Counted from the stretch's first letter, positions 31,498 through 43,336 are shown. The stretch: 64,000 nucleotides of DNA from Symbiodinium natans (GCA_905221605.1 CAJNDS010002494.1:309501-373500), one strand, 5' to 3'. Notes: a model not told the origin generated them from the letters alone. Translations and numbers: made by a program.

Positions 31498-34400
31498 ATG
31501 CATTGCCATGTGCTGGTAGCGGCTCTCTCTGCTCACTGTGCTGCAGGCGAGATCGCCTTAGGCGCATTGGGAGGTTGGACGGTTAGCGATAGAGGAGAGC
31601 TCATTGCCAGCATCGCGGCGATGATCGACTACCGAAAGCATTGGGATGCCTCTCTGGTGGCGCGGTTTGGCCCGCCCGTGATCGACATCCCTGGAGGCGT
31701 GCATGCGAACGGGAGCTTCGTGACCTTGCGCGTTGGGACCACACACCTGACGCCCGAGGTGGGTGTGGCGACTGCTCTGGACATGATGCTGGGCTTGGAT
31801 GGAGCGCAGCCGGCTGTTGGACTAGTCGGGGCTCGCGCTTCCAGTGTTAGCAGGCCCGTGGCGAGCCTTGCCGCTGTCCGCCAAGTGCCGCAGATATCCT
31901 ACGCCTCCACGAACCCAGCCCTCTCCAAAAAGGACCTGTATCCCTACTTCATGCGCGTGGTGCCGCCAGACACCGTGCAGGGCTTGGCTCTCTGGAGCTG
32001 GATTCTGCACTTCAATGTGGCCTCAGCCATCTGCTTCTACTCCCAGGAGCCTTATGGCGAAGGCCTCCTTGGAGTTCTAGAGGAGCTGGCACGGGAGCAT
32101 GATGAGCCGGAGCGCGTGAAGCGCCACGGGCTGCAGTACAGTCCCCAAGGGATGTCGGACGAGGCAGTTGAAGCTGTCGACGCGCTCAAGCTCCTTGGAC
32201 CCCGCTTCGTCATTTTGGCCCTGGCGCCGGGGATGGCTGAGGAGATCCTGCCCGTCCTGTGGCAGGAGGGGCTCATGGGCCCAGACTGGCAACTCGTATG
32301 CACCGACAGCATCCCACCCTTCAACCCTCTGCTACCCGTCGGGTTCATGACATTTCTTCCTTATGGAAAAGGTGCTCTCTTTCCGAATTTTCAGAATTTC
32401 TGGTCTCGGCTGGAGCCAGAGGACATAATTGGCGCGGAGGCGCGGCAAAGGCATCGCTTGGATGTGATGAAGAGGCCCTTCGCGGATGAAGTGGTTGTGG
32501 ACACCATGGCAAAACTCCAAGAAGCCAGTTCCTGGGCTGCCCTGGCTTTTGATGCCGTCTACGCCTTCCTTGTGGCCATCAACCAGCTCCTGCACAAGGG
32601 AGTCCCAGGTCACGAGATTCAGCGCCAGCTTCTCCTTGAGGAGTTGAGGCAGCAAAGCTTCGAAGGAGCTTCCGGCAGAGTCAGTTTCAATGAGGATGGC
32701 GACCGCGCGGGCTTCTTCATCGAGATGATGAACGTGCAGCATGTGCAGCCGAGCGCGCAGTCCAACCAGTCCAACCAGTCCAACCAGTCCAACCAGTCCA
32801 ACCAAGCAGTAGGCGCTGCCATCTTCAGCGCCGCGAACCGAACATTCAGCTTCACAAGCAGCCTGGTTTGGATGGACGGATCCACGCATGACTTCCCCCC
32901 ACAGCAGCTGTCGGCGTGTGGTCCAGGGTTCTACAAAGATGAGACCCAGCAGTGCCACGTCTGCCCCAAGGGAAGCCAATGCTCCCAGGGATCCTTCACT
33001 GCTTGCCCCAGGGGGACTTTTGCAAACAGGACTGGGATGTCCAGCTGCACTTTGTGCCCCCAAGGCCGCTTCGCAAGAGACGTGGGCTCGTTCGAGTGCA
33101 GCCCGTGCCTGCCGGGCTTTGCGGCGCCCGACATGGGCCTGGAGACGTGCGTCAGGTGCAAGCCAGGAAGCTACATGCCCTCGGCGCGGGGCACTGAGTG
33201 CCTGGCTTGTGGGCTGCAGCAGATCACCCCGGAGAGCGGCGCCGAGTCTGAGTCGGAGTGCTTATGCGCGGAGGCGACCTTCATGTGCGGAAGCATCGGC
33301 TGCATCGAGTGCCCACAAGGCCTCCACTGCCCACAGGGCCTCAACCCCCCACTACAGCAAGCAGGATACTGGGCTGACGCAGACGCCTTTAAGGCTTCCT
33401 TTGCCTGTGAAGCCTCAGTCCTGCGCTGCCGCAACAAGAACGAGTGCCCAGCAGGGGTTATTGGGCAGTGCGCCAGTGGGCGGGAGGGCCTGGCCTGCAA
33501 CAATTGCCAGAGGAACCACTTTCCGGTGGAAGATGGGCCCGACATGGGGACGTGCCAGCCCTGTGGGGAGAGCGACTATCTTCCCGGCGTCTTCTTCTTC
33601 ATCCTCCTACCGACTGCCCTGGTGGTGGTCATCATGATGAAGGAGCCCAGCCAGCTGAGCTTCAACGTGCTGACAGCTGCCGCAGTGGCGAGCCAGATCA
33701 TTGCAGCCCTCCAGGCGCTGGGATCCATGCAGCAGCTCACCATCGAGTGGCAACATCCTGTTAAGGGCCTCTTGGAGTTCACCGACATCCTGACCCTGGA
33801 CCTCGATTTCCTCCGCATAACATGCCTCTCCGGCACCGACAGCCGAGTGCTCAAGTTCGCAACGTTGCTGCTGACCTGCCCGGCCCTTTGCCTGATCCTT
33901 GTTGTTTCGTGGTTCCTGGCCAAGCTCCTCAACCGGCCCAAGCCCTTGGACAGTCTCCTCAACCTCTGCGGGCTCTGCCTCTTTGCCTTCTTCCTATCGA
34001 TCACACTGGCCATGTTGAGCCCATTTCGCTGCATGCCGAACCCTAACGGGACGCGGTCACTGATCACGGATCCAGGCATCATCTGCTACATGTCCGACGA
34101 GCATCTCGTGCTCGTCGGCCTGGCCACCGCGGGTGTTCTGAGCCAGCCAGTGCCAATACTTGCATGGGCCGCCTATACCACCTTCAAGTACCCGTCGCGT
34201 GTTGCCAGCGGCCAAGCTCTCCGGCGGGTCAACCGCTACCGGTTCATGTTCCACAGGTTCAAGGCGGACAAGTACTACAACGGTCTGGTTCTGCTGGTCC
34301 GCAATGGCCTGGTGGCCACATTGCCCATCGTGACGCTGGAGATGCCGGAGCTCCAGGTGCCCTCCATGGGCCTCATCTTGCTGGCCTTCGGTGGGCTGCA

Positions 34401-36011
34401 GGCCCGGACGTACCCATGGCGCACGGAGCAGGCGAACCACGTGGAGCTCCTGCTGACGATGCTGTTGCTCATGGTGCTCCTGGCCGCCGCCCCATTGCTC
34501 AGCGTCAGATCCTCCACCCTGCTGGGCTGGCTCCTTTGCTTTCCTGTATTTGGGATTCTGCTCGTAGCGGGGGTGGCGCTCCTCCGAGCCGCCCTGAAGC
34601 GCCACCAGCGCCACTACGACATCTTCCTGTGCCACCACAAGGGAGGTGCCGGCAGCCTCTGCCGACTTGTGAAGATCTTGATCGCCCGGTGCTCCCCCGC
34701 CTGTGTGTTCTTGGACTGCGACCATTTGGAGAACTTGGACATTCTCTTCGACATCGTCCGCGTGGCGACGAGGAGCATCGTGGTGGTGCTGACGCCTGAA
34801 ATCCTGAAGCGCGTGTGGTGCGCCGGCGAGATCACGACCGCCTTCAAGAATGGCATCACCACGGTGCCCCTGCGGTGCGATGGCTACATGGCCCTGACCG
34901 AGGAGGCACGGGAGTTTGCATTCTCCCTTTGGACCCCCCAACAGATTCACATGCTGGCGGGCAATGGCATCCAGCGCGATGGGGTCCGGGCTGCGTACCA
35001 CTGGCTGGAGGGGCTCGAGGCTTTAGAGATGCCGCGCTTCGGGCCGGTGGCAGACAAGGAGGAGGTTGTGTGGAAGCTCCTACAACGCTGCGGAACATCG
35101 ATGCTGAAGGGCTTATCCCTCCAGCCGGGATCGTCCCGGAGCAGCCTCTCCCCAGCCAGAGCCCGCATTCTCATCATGTCTCTGTCGGACGCCGAGTGCA
35201 TTTCCTCCTGTGACTTAGTAGTAGAGTAGGTAACCTTTAACCTTTTTGGGGTAATGTAATCCCCTTATAATCCTGAAGGTTAACCTTTAGTTCCCCCAGG
35301 TTACTGGACAACTAAGGTGAGGTTTTCCAGCTCATGTTACAGGCGCATCTGCGAGTCGAGTGCACGGTGGTCCAGCACCGGCGGCAGATGCAGAGGTGGA
35401 AGCTTTGCCATAAGTTGGGTACCATTTTACATCTCTAAGGGTACTTAGACCCAAATTGGGCATATAAATGTAAGTTTGTAATATTAATATTATACCAACC
35501 ATGAACGAGGAAGCTCTTCGCCTACTACCTCGTGGTTCTGCTCTTCCGCGGCATCTTCTCGGACCCGAGCTTCGCGCGGTTGCTGTTGGCGGCCTTCAGT
35601 CTTCCCGGGCGCTCGCTGGAAGTCGTGACCCTGATCGCCGATGTGCATTTCGAGTTTCCGAACTTTGAGATCCTTCAGGCTTCGGAACCCGACGAAGATG
35701 TGGAGGAAGAGGCAAATCGGCAACAGCTACTGCAGGCGTATCGGCTCCTTGTCACTGTCCTGGCTCTGCCCTTTTCGCCCTTGGCGTCTGAAGGCCTTCA
35801 GCAGAAGCAGGTGGCCGAGATTGCAGGGCGAATGCATCGCTACACGGAGCCTGCCGATGCCGTGCCCCGTGATGAGGCGGATGACAGCTTCACCCTCGCG
35901 CACTTTGAGGTCTGCGAGGGTGACTACAACGGAAAGTCATCGCAGGTCACCAATCCAGAAGAGGGAGCGTTCGCCTGGACGCTACATGGATCGACCCAGC
36001 TTGCGTTGTGA
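31498..36011 (+). CDS. Membrane receptor: ligand-binding domain, Cys-rich stalk, TM bundle, TIR
   Basis: Predicted cell-surface receptor of 1431 residues (exons 31498-35209, 35317-35398, 35510-36011). ATG 31498 is preferred over 31423 because it opens a signal-like peptide, and the upstream codons are telomere-like. Residues about 20-440 resemble a periplasmic-type amino-acid/ANF-receptor fold (VPQISYASTNPALS, YPYFMRVVPPDTVQG). N423-N432 are four Asn-Gln-Ser sequons in a row. Residues 474-689 are a Cys-rich GCC2/GCC3-like stalk (CGPGFYKDE, repeated CxxC). Eight or nine hydrophobic segments span about 694-1033. Residues 1039 to about 1170 are a TIR domain (HYDIFLCHHKGGAG, VFLDCDHLENLDILFD, VVVLTPEILKRVWCAGEI), with E1111 at the catalytic-glutamate position of NADase TIRs. 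Residues about 1224-1320 look like a second, degenerate TIR. The in-frame TAG at 35227 lies in an introner. Ligand and enzymatic activity are inferred. Confidence 0.88.
35210..35316 (+). mobile_element. Type-4 introner, receptor intron 1
   Basis: TSD GTGA at 35210-35213 and 35317-35320. The element begins CTTAGTAGTAGAGTAGGTAACC and ends TTACTGGACAACTAAG. GT-AG splicing gives TGT-GAG-GTT in frame and removes the TAG at 35227. A truncated relative is at about 13940. Confidence 0.88.
35399..35509 (+). mobile_element. Type-3 introner, receptor intron 2
   Basis: TSD GAAG at 35399-35402 and 35510-35513. The element runs CTTTGCCATAAGTTGGG to CCAACCATGAACGAG. GA-AG splicing joins QRW to KLFAYY in frame. 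Confidence 0.82.
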
Positions 36012-37699
36012 CAAACTCCTGCGCCACAACAGGGCTATAGGGCTCAGGGAATCGCTTCAGGGCCTACCTGCACCCCCAAAGTACCCCTTAGCAAGGGCCT
36101 ATATACCTTGATGGGGCTATGCAGGGCATGTTCAAGGGCACTTCGGGTGGGTCGGTAGAGTTTAGGGTTTGGGGTTTGGGGTTTGGGGTTTAGGGTTGGG
36201 TTTAGGGATAGGGTCTTTGAAAAAAGGGTTTAGAAAGACCTATAGAGACCTAAACTCTAAAGCCCTAAAACCCTGAAACCCTAGAAACCTAAAAACCCAA
36301 AACCCCAAAACCCTCAACCTTAAACCCCAAAACCTAAACCCTCCTTCCCCTGCCCCCCCCCCCCCCCCCCTGCCTGCTTGGACGCAGGCGCGCGCCCCGG
36401 CGCCCGGGGTTCGGTGCAGAAGTTCGCGCTGCTGGGCCCTGTCTGGGGGACCTAAGACAGGCAGACTTTTCTTTTTTATGTGAGTCAGTCTTTGTAAACC
36501 AGTAAAGGAATGAATAAACTAATTAATAAAAACCCTCTTATATATATTTACATATATACAATATGTGTGTATATGAGCAAGCGCCAAAACCCCCAGCCAT
36601 TCAAGTAAGCTTAGGTAAGGGGTGGACACGAATGCCCAGAAGTTGGAACGCCTGAAAAGCGGCACCCCTAAGTTAATGAACCGTTAGGTGGGGTCTTGAG
36701 TTTTTCTCCCAAAGCGACACCTGCAGACATCAAGCGTGGACAACTCAAGCTAAAACCCTGTAAAGCGATGGGAACACTTGAAAAGCCAGTACAAGGAGTA
36801 GTTATTGTTGTTGTAGGGGCAGCAATCTGCAAAAACAGGAGGAGGAGTAGTAGCACTGTAGTAGTCGTCGTCGTGGGAGCGGGAGTGGTAGCAGTGGGAG
36901 CAGTCCTTCCACTGCCACGATGGTAAATATCAGACAAATGCGAATGCTTCTCAGTGTGCTGTTATGCTGAATGACTCACCCTAAACCCTAAACCCTCAGA
37001 CTCAAAAAAGCACATGTTCCACCAAGAGGCTTTCCAACAAGGTCACCGCAAACTCCAGGCTTATGGCTCGCTTTAGGGTTTAGGGGCCTTTGCAAACATC
37101 TTGGGGTTTAGGGTTTAGGGTTCGCCGTGCTGCCTTGCACGAAAGTTTCAGAATGGGCTTAGGGTTAAGGGAAATTGTGTGATTTCAAAGCCAGCAAGAC
37201 TATGCAAGACTGAGGATGCAGGACAATGCCCTGTGTGAACCACAGCTTCCCAAAGATGCAACAGCTCTTTTCTCAGTGAAAGTTGAGATCCGAAAAACCG
37301 AGATCGATCGAGAATGTCCCGGCATCTATCTGGGCCTTGAATCCTAACACTTAGGCCCTATAAATCCTAAACCCTAAACCCTAAACCCTGAACCCTAAAC
37401 CCTAAACCCTACCGGCCCCCAGGTTTCCTCTGGTTCGCTGGGCGAGGGCACACTGCGGCTTGTTTCAAACCTCGGATCGCATCCGAATAGTTCAGGGCGG
37501 TTGAGGGCATCGCCCGGCTTCAAAAAGGATTTAGGGTTAAGGCCCTCCTCAAAAACTGGATCAGTTAGGGTGGGGGCGGAAGTAACTACCAATATTGTCG
37601 CCTGAGAATTACTAGAATATGAACTACCCGAGGGCTCCGTTCTCAGCCGATGATTCTGTTGAGCACAGAAACCTCACGAGAAACTGCCCGTTTCTTCAG
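36012..37699. other. No gene; diverged telomeric sequence and microsatellites
   Basis: TTTGGGG/TTTAGGG blocks (36160-36205), diverged CCCTAAA (36240-36345), a C18 run (36353-36370), and GTAGTAGTCGTCGTC triplets (36840-36880). Nothing codes convincingly. Confidence 0.5.
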
Positions 37700-37863
37700 A
37701 CATCTTCGTCTCGGTTCTTGACGACTGGCATCAGCAGCATGCCAACATCAAGACTAACATTGCGCATGTTTTTGAGAAACTACAGGAACAGCCAGTCACC
37801 ATTGCATACGGCATGACTGCTGCAACTGCTATGTTTGTTTGGGTCACAAATTCCACTCACTGA
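37700..37863 (+). CDS. Possible terminal exon, unknown function
   Basis: After a TTCTTCAG acceptor, 54 codons run to TGA 37861-37863 and include DIFVSVLDDWHQQHANI, AHVFEKLQEQPVTIAYG and a short hydrophobic end (AATAMFVWV). It looks coding, with charged helical then membrane-like character. No family is recognised and no upstream exons are found. Confidence 0.4.
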
Positions 37864-38268
37864 GTGTACGGGGTACTCAGTTTCAGCGCGCGGCGAAGAT
37901 TTTGAGGTTTATTTGCCGGAGATTACAATCAATGTACATCAAAGCTGAGTTTCAACAGGTGATCCAGGCAGCTATGATGGGGGCTTCGAGGAGGCCGCTG
38001 TTTAGGGTACAGAGTTGGGGCTCCATGACTCAGTCTTTCACAGCTCCACCGCAGGACACATTGCTTGCATCCCTTCGTTCCCAAATGAGAGTCTCTGTTT
38101 GGAGGAGCCTTGGTATATTTGTATACGAGATGACAGACCCCTGAACGACCCCCTGGCGTTCCAGCCTGGGAAAACAGGAGGCCGATGCGATGCGCGAGGT
38201 ATCTCGCGCGCTTCAAAGCAGCTTGCCTCCCACTTTGCTTTGGGGGTTTAGAGCTTAAGGGTCAGGGG

Positions 38269-38332
38269 TTGGGATGTTCCCCCTTATACGAACAGTCCTT
38301 AATGAATAGGGATTATACTGGGAGACATCCCA
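38269..38332. mobile_element. Family-2 MITE, internally deleted
   Basis: TTGGGATGTTCCCCCTTAT to GGGAGACATCCCA in 64 bp instead of about 100; both ends are retained. Confidence 0.8.
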
Positions 38333-38389
38333 GCTTAGGGGTTTAAATGGCTCAGGCTTTTCTTGCCACCTGCCTCAGCCTGCCCCAGG

Positions 38390-38740
38390 GACAAATAATA
38401 GTATTAATAATGGACAGGTGTGCGGTTGGCAGTTCCTATAGAAAGAGCGTACCAACAGACACAGATTCAGGATTAAAGGCGTGAATCAAGAGAGAAGAGC
38501 CCCTAATCATATAGACCCTAGCCTTTAGGACCCTTGAATAATAGAAATCCTGTAATAATATTGTAATGGGGGCAAAAATAGTAATTATAATGTGCCCCCT
38601 TAATTCTATGGGCGCGATAATAATAAATACGAAAACTATAAATGCGCCCTAATATTGGATTACCAAGAGTTAGAGGAATGAATGGGGAGATAGAAGTCAT
38701 GTACTCTTTTACCTCCATTAAAAGACTGTAAAGTCCCAAC
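38390..38740. other. AT-rich island without telomeric repeats
   Basis: AATAATATTGTAATGG- and ATTATAATG-rich, similar in composition to 12770-13745. No gene is seen. Confidence 0.5.
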
Positions 38741-39773
38741 AACCCCTGCCAAGTCTATTCTGCCAGCCCCTTGAAAGTTCCGATCCTCCCAAGACCAGGT
38801 ACAAGGACGCAGTATCTTTTATGCAGTCAAGCCGTTCTATAAGAGCGTATTCTGAGTTACCCTAGCAGCAAACAGACCCACATGAGAGAGCGCGTAGCAG
38901 CCATTCCTCCCGCAGCTTGGCTACGGCAGCCAACCCATCCTACTAAAAGCACAGCACAGTTACTAATGTTATTCTGGTCTGGGACTTTAGTCCCAGGTCG
39001 ATTCCCTTGGCTTGTATAGGGTATATAGGGGCGTATAAGGGGTCCCCTTTTAAGGGGCCATACTAAAGGACCATGTAACTACCCGGTAACTACCCTAAGC
39101 TTGAGTCAGCCTGAAGCAGCGTTGCCTTGCTGTGGCCCAGGATTGGAGAACGCGAGCGGCCACTTGCATTGGACTCTTGGCCAGGGTTCTTCATGAGCAT
39201 CTACCTTTGCATAAAGTCTGTGTGTGTGGGCGTGTGCGTGTGTACCTGTGTGAGCTGCATTGATGATATGAACCTTGCACAAATAGAAGTTCGTTGAGGA
39301 AGCATATGTCATGGTGCGTCAGGCAACAAGCTCTGATGTCTTGACTTCTGACAGTCACCCCGAACACCCGAGGACCTTGACGAAACCCCGGGACTTGGGA
39401 CGTTTGCTTTATAAGCCCTCGTACTCGGATACACTTCCTGATTACGGTTACTGCTTCTATCAAAACCCAGGGAGGTCCCCCAAACGCACCGGGCAAAGAT
39501 CTCCCGAGCATAAGCCTGATGGGGGGAATACTATTCGTAACTATTCCGACTCCTATATTCGCTGTGGGTGTCTGCTGTGATGATTAACTTGCTGACGTGG
39601 ACATCCTTCTGATTTGCAGTTGAGACAGACTGCCCGAATCCTTGCCTGCCGCGTGTGAGCGCGAGAGCCGAAACCCTGAAGCATCCTAAGACCCTTACTA
39701 AACCCTAAAAACCTGAAACCGCAAAACCCTAACATCCCCTAAAACCCTAAACTCTACCACGCCGCACCATGAA

Positions 39774-39912
39774 GGCGGTTTGCACGCACCGGCTGGCTGG
39801 TGGGCAGCATCTCTCCAGAACACCTGGGTTCCGAGCTGCAGAACTTTGTGTCCAAAGGCATGCTGCTTGCCGCAAGGGCAAAGGGGAGCTTGCGGGGCTT
39901 AGAGGGCTAAGG
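39774..39912 (+). CDS. Possible exon, unknown function
   Basis: An open stretch ending at TAA 39910 reads WLVGSISPEHLGSELQNFVS, then KGMLLAARAKGSLRGLEG. It is coding-like in composition and amphipathic. An overlapping frame on the same strand (to 40131) is also open, so the assignment is uncertain. Confidence 0.3.
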
Positions 39913-40353
39913 CTTCGAGACTTGCAGGCTCATAGGGCTTCTGCAGAAAGCCAGTTAGGGCATGGCGGCATGATGGTGACAGAGCTTTTTATTTGCATTG
40001 GCGGTGAATGGCGTGCAGTGTGGAACAGCACGACTCGTCGGAAACTGTCCTACAAATCCCCGACCATTGACGCGACCCAGAAGTCCCGCAAGATTGCTGG
40101 AGGCCCTAAGCCCCTCAAGCCCGTTCAATGATGCCTTAGTGAAGAGATATTTTGCTATTGTTCCCTCCTTTGGGTTCAAAAGAGCATCAGATCTTGGATT
40201 TTTATCAGGAAGTCTAAAAGTAAAAGGCCCTCCTAGATAAACTTCCCCGGAAACCCTAAACTCTAAGCCCTAAACCCAATACCCGAAGCCCTAGACCCTA
40301 GCTCAGTTGCTCAGACTCAGAGACAGCGCCGAGTAAACCCTAAACGCCTGAGC

Positions 40354-40421
40354 ATGGACAAGTCCAGGCTGGGAGATGTTGGCATCCCGATGTGGCAGGG
40401 GCTGTGCAAGCAGGCAGGGTG
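40354..40421 (+). CDS. Possible first exon
   Basis: ATG at 40354 opens MDKSRLGDVGIPMWQGLCKQ before GCAGGGTGGGG. A G13 run and poly-T follow. Short and unsupported by neighbours. Confidence 0.25.
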
Positions 40422-40600
40422 GGGGGGGGGGGGGGGTGTGAAACTCACTCACCACAGGAAGCTGTTTTTTTGGGGGTTTTTTTTGCGTGAGATTCAGAGA
40501 GTTTGGGCCTTCTGCTCAGCTTTAGGGTTTAGGGTTTGTCTAGCAGGGAAACCGCGCGAAACTCATGACGGCCCCAAGTGCCAAACACAACCAGCATATA

Positions 40601-40701
40601 TTGGGATGCTCCCCCTTATACTAACAGTCCTTAATGGGGATTATAGTATTTCCGATTATGATCCCTATTAAGGACTGGTAGCATGAGGGGGAACATCCCA
40701 A
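40601..40701. mobile_element. Family-2 MITE, full length
   Basis: TTGGGATGCTCCCCCTTATA to GAGGGGGAACATCCCAA, with inner AGTCCTTAATGGGGATTATA against ATGATCCCTATTAAGGACT. The whole element is a near-perfect palindrome. Flanks AGCATATA and AACATATG suggest a decayed 8-bp duplication. Confidence 0.88.
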
Positions 40702-41601
40702 AACATATGTCAATACAAGGGAGCGAGGCCAGTGTGCCTGGGGGCTGCAAATCCACAAGTCGCTCTTCATGAGGGTGCAAACCAAAACCCGAAGGGGTCC
40801 ATGTCCCGCAATATTTTTTACCTGGGCCCCAAAGTCCCTACACAGGAAGTACTTCAAGGCCCAAGTATTCCCTATTTAGGTACATGGCCGAGTCTGCGAG
40901 AGAGAGAGAGAGAGAGGTACATGGCCCTAGGCCCTAAACCCTACATCCAGAGTTTGGTGGTTGTCTATCGCTCCACGCCAGGCGCTCTCGCAGATTCGGG
41001 CCTTCTATAGCGCGTGGAAGCAGATGTTACAGGCCTTTTGCCGTTGGGGTTTAGGGATTGGGAAGATGACAGTGCGGTCGTAGAACAGCTTGCCATCCGT
41101 TGCATCCCTGCACCCGCATCTTCACCGCTGTGCGAACGCCTGTGCTGAAGCCACGAAATAAGCAGGATGGGGCCATCAGACCTTATAGCCTTCAAAAAAA
41201 GCCCCTTACAATGGGGCCGTTTGTGGGGATTATAGGGCCCATGCTAGCCAAGCCTGCCAACGCCTGTCTATTGCCTAGCTATCGACCTGGTCAGGCGGTG
41301 AAACTACAGGCACAAGGGGGTCAGACGGTGAACTACGTCGACACGATGTGGATCAGCGCAAGTGCCCTGACCACCTACTTTCTACGGAAGGCTGGACCGT
41401 CGCTTAGGTTTAGGGTTTAGGGCTTAGGGTTCAGGGCCCTTGCACGCCAAAGAAGTTAGGATGACAGTTGCCTTAGCGAGATCATGCGAGATGTCCTCGA
41501 GTGTCTTGCCAGTTCACCTATCAGGGTTCGATGGGCTGGCATAAGAAGCACCATCAAAAAGCTTACATCACCAACAAATATATTGAAACATACTTTAAAA
41601 A

Positions 41602-41603
41602 AA

Positions 41604-41644
<41 letters not shown>

Positions 41645-41648
41645 ACAA
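41602..41648. repeat. CA microsatellite
   Basis: A11 followed by about 20 CA units. Confidence 0.95.
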
Positions 41649-41944
41649 TATAACAGGGCGCTGATCTAAACTACCAAGAGGCTGGAGGGTCGAGGCCGGA
41701 AGCGTGCATATGAGGGGTGAAAAGGGTAAATGGACGGTCTATAGTGTAGGTCGAGGGATGTAGGGGGGCATTGCCGAGAAGTATTGTTGAAACAACACCC
41801 ACGATAAGAAACCTGCCAGACCTGGATTAAGAAATGGAACATACTGGAACCTTGGTCAGGGTCTAATTTCTTGTTTGGAATGATTTGTCATTATATGCGT
41901 CCGCCGTACCAGCATCATTACTAACATTGCTTTCTTAGTGTTAT

Positions 41945-42150
41945 TCTGATGGAGTTCTTGAAAGCCTCGAAGACCTCCATGTTTCCCTGCAGCGCAAGCT
42001 AAAGAGAGCCTCCTTACCAAAACCGTCCCGGGAGGACGCGGAGCAGCCGACGTATCTGCAGGAGCAGCAGCTTGCCATTCTCCTCAGGGCAGCCGTGGCC
42101 ATCAACTCAGGCAGCTTCCTCTTGAAAAATTACCCGGTCCTTCAGGGTTT
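41945..42150 (+). CDS. Exon island, unknown function
   Basis: A strong coding stretch of about 65 codons reads SDGVLESLEDLHVSLQRKLK, then PSREDAEQPTYLQEQQLAIL and LRAAVAINSGSFLLKNYP. It is helical and charged, with no stop and coding-like codon use. It ends before a G-rich tract (42157-42178) and telomeric fragments. No family is recognised. Confidence 0.45.
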
Positions 42151-42151
42151 T

Positions 42152-43190
42152 CGCCGGGGGTGGGGGTGGGGGGGGGGAGAGACTTCGGAATGGGCCTCAA
42201 CCTCTTTCAAGAAATACGGTTGGTTCACCCTGAACCCTAAACCCTCAACCCTAAACCTTCAGTTCTTTCAGTAGACTTGGTTCCTGGGCTGGCTAAGCTT
42301 CGGAAAAGCCGTTGAGGTGGCCCGAGTCCGGTGGTAAAACAGTTGTGGAGCCCCCAGGTTCAGGGTTTAGGGTTTAGGGTTTAGGGTTTAGGGTTCGGGC
42401 CTCCACCTCCCCCAGCTTGATTGAAGGGTGTGTTGAGGTGCAAAGCTCGGTAGCCCCGTGGCGCCAATTGCACGATGGGCGGCAACATACACTCAACCCC
42501 GACGAGCTTTGAAAAGCCCTCTGTGAAAACTGCGTATTAGATGTAAAGGCGCCTCTAAGGATACTGAGAGGTTCACTCAAATGGGACCCCCTTTTATGGG
42601 GCCCATCATAATCGGCCTTGTATGTAGGTTATTCACAACGTGCGCGCAATGTAGACAATCCCCCCATGCACCTGTAGTGCAATCGGGGCTCTGTTATGCA
42701 CCCGGGCCGCATTTGCAAAGGCGCGTCCGGATCGCCGTGCACCTGCCAGTTGCATCTGGGCTGAATGGGTTCATGTCCGTGAGGCTGAACCACCAGAGCA
42801 GGACTGGCGCAAAAAGGCTTGTGAGGCTCACGAATACTTGTGCTTCACTCTCCGAACCTTTCCACCCGTGCTTTGCATCATGCCCCTATATCCAAAACCC
42901 TAAATCCGAAACTCACCATGCCAACTTTCGGGCAAGTAAGTAACCTAGTGATGAAGGCGCTACTTACTCCTGACTCCTGAGTTGACTGTATGATGCCCTG
43001 CCGAGGTTCTACTTCTCCTTGCTACGTGCCTGGGCCTTCGGTTTTTTGCAAGCTCTTCTTCGTTCGTGACGTGCTGTTACAAGCCAAGCCGAAATTACCG
43101 AAGGCGCTCGAGCGCTCAGATCCCTAGAGCTGGGTCATGAGGGTAGTTTTCCATTGTGGAACCTGACAAGCGGACTGAAAGCCACAAGCC
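42152..43190. other. No gene; telomeric blocks and weak open stretches
   Basis: TTTAGGG block at 42362-42394. Open stretches on both strands between 42400 and 42950 have no recognised similarity. Confidence 0.4.
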
Positions 43191-43194
43191 TGGA

Positions 43195-43336
43195 ACCTTG
43201 TCGAAGCCTGATTCTTCTCAAGCTTTGGCAAGACGCCGAAGAGTCACCCGCAGGCGAGTCTGTCAAATTCTGGAGCATGTACTTCTCCTCGGAGCACACG
43301 CAGCTGGGGCCGTCAGGCCATGTAGTTTTGCTTGTG
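43195..43336 (+). CDS. Exon island, unknown function
   Basis: An open stretch reads RSLILLKLWQDAEESPAGES, then VKFWSMYFSSEHTQLGP and HVVLLV before a GTATGT donor. It is coding-like and globular in character. No family is recognised. Confidence 0.4.

Noticed and set aside
32332-33063. Long - strand open frame of 243 codons
   Set aside because: It is the shadow of the receptor exon; codon bias and domains belong to the + strand.
34057-35001. - strand open frame of 314 codons
   Set aside because: Shadow of the TM/TIR region; His/Gln-rich composition with no domain.
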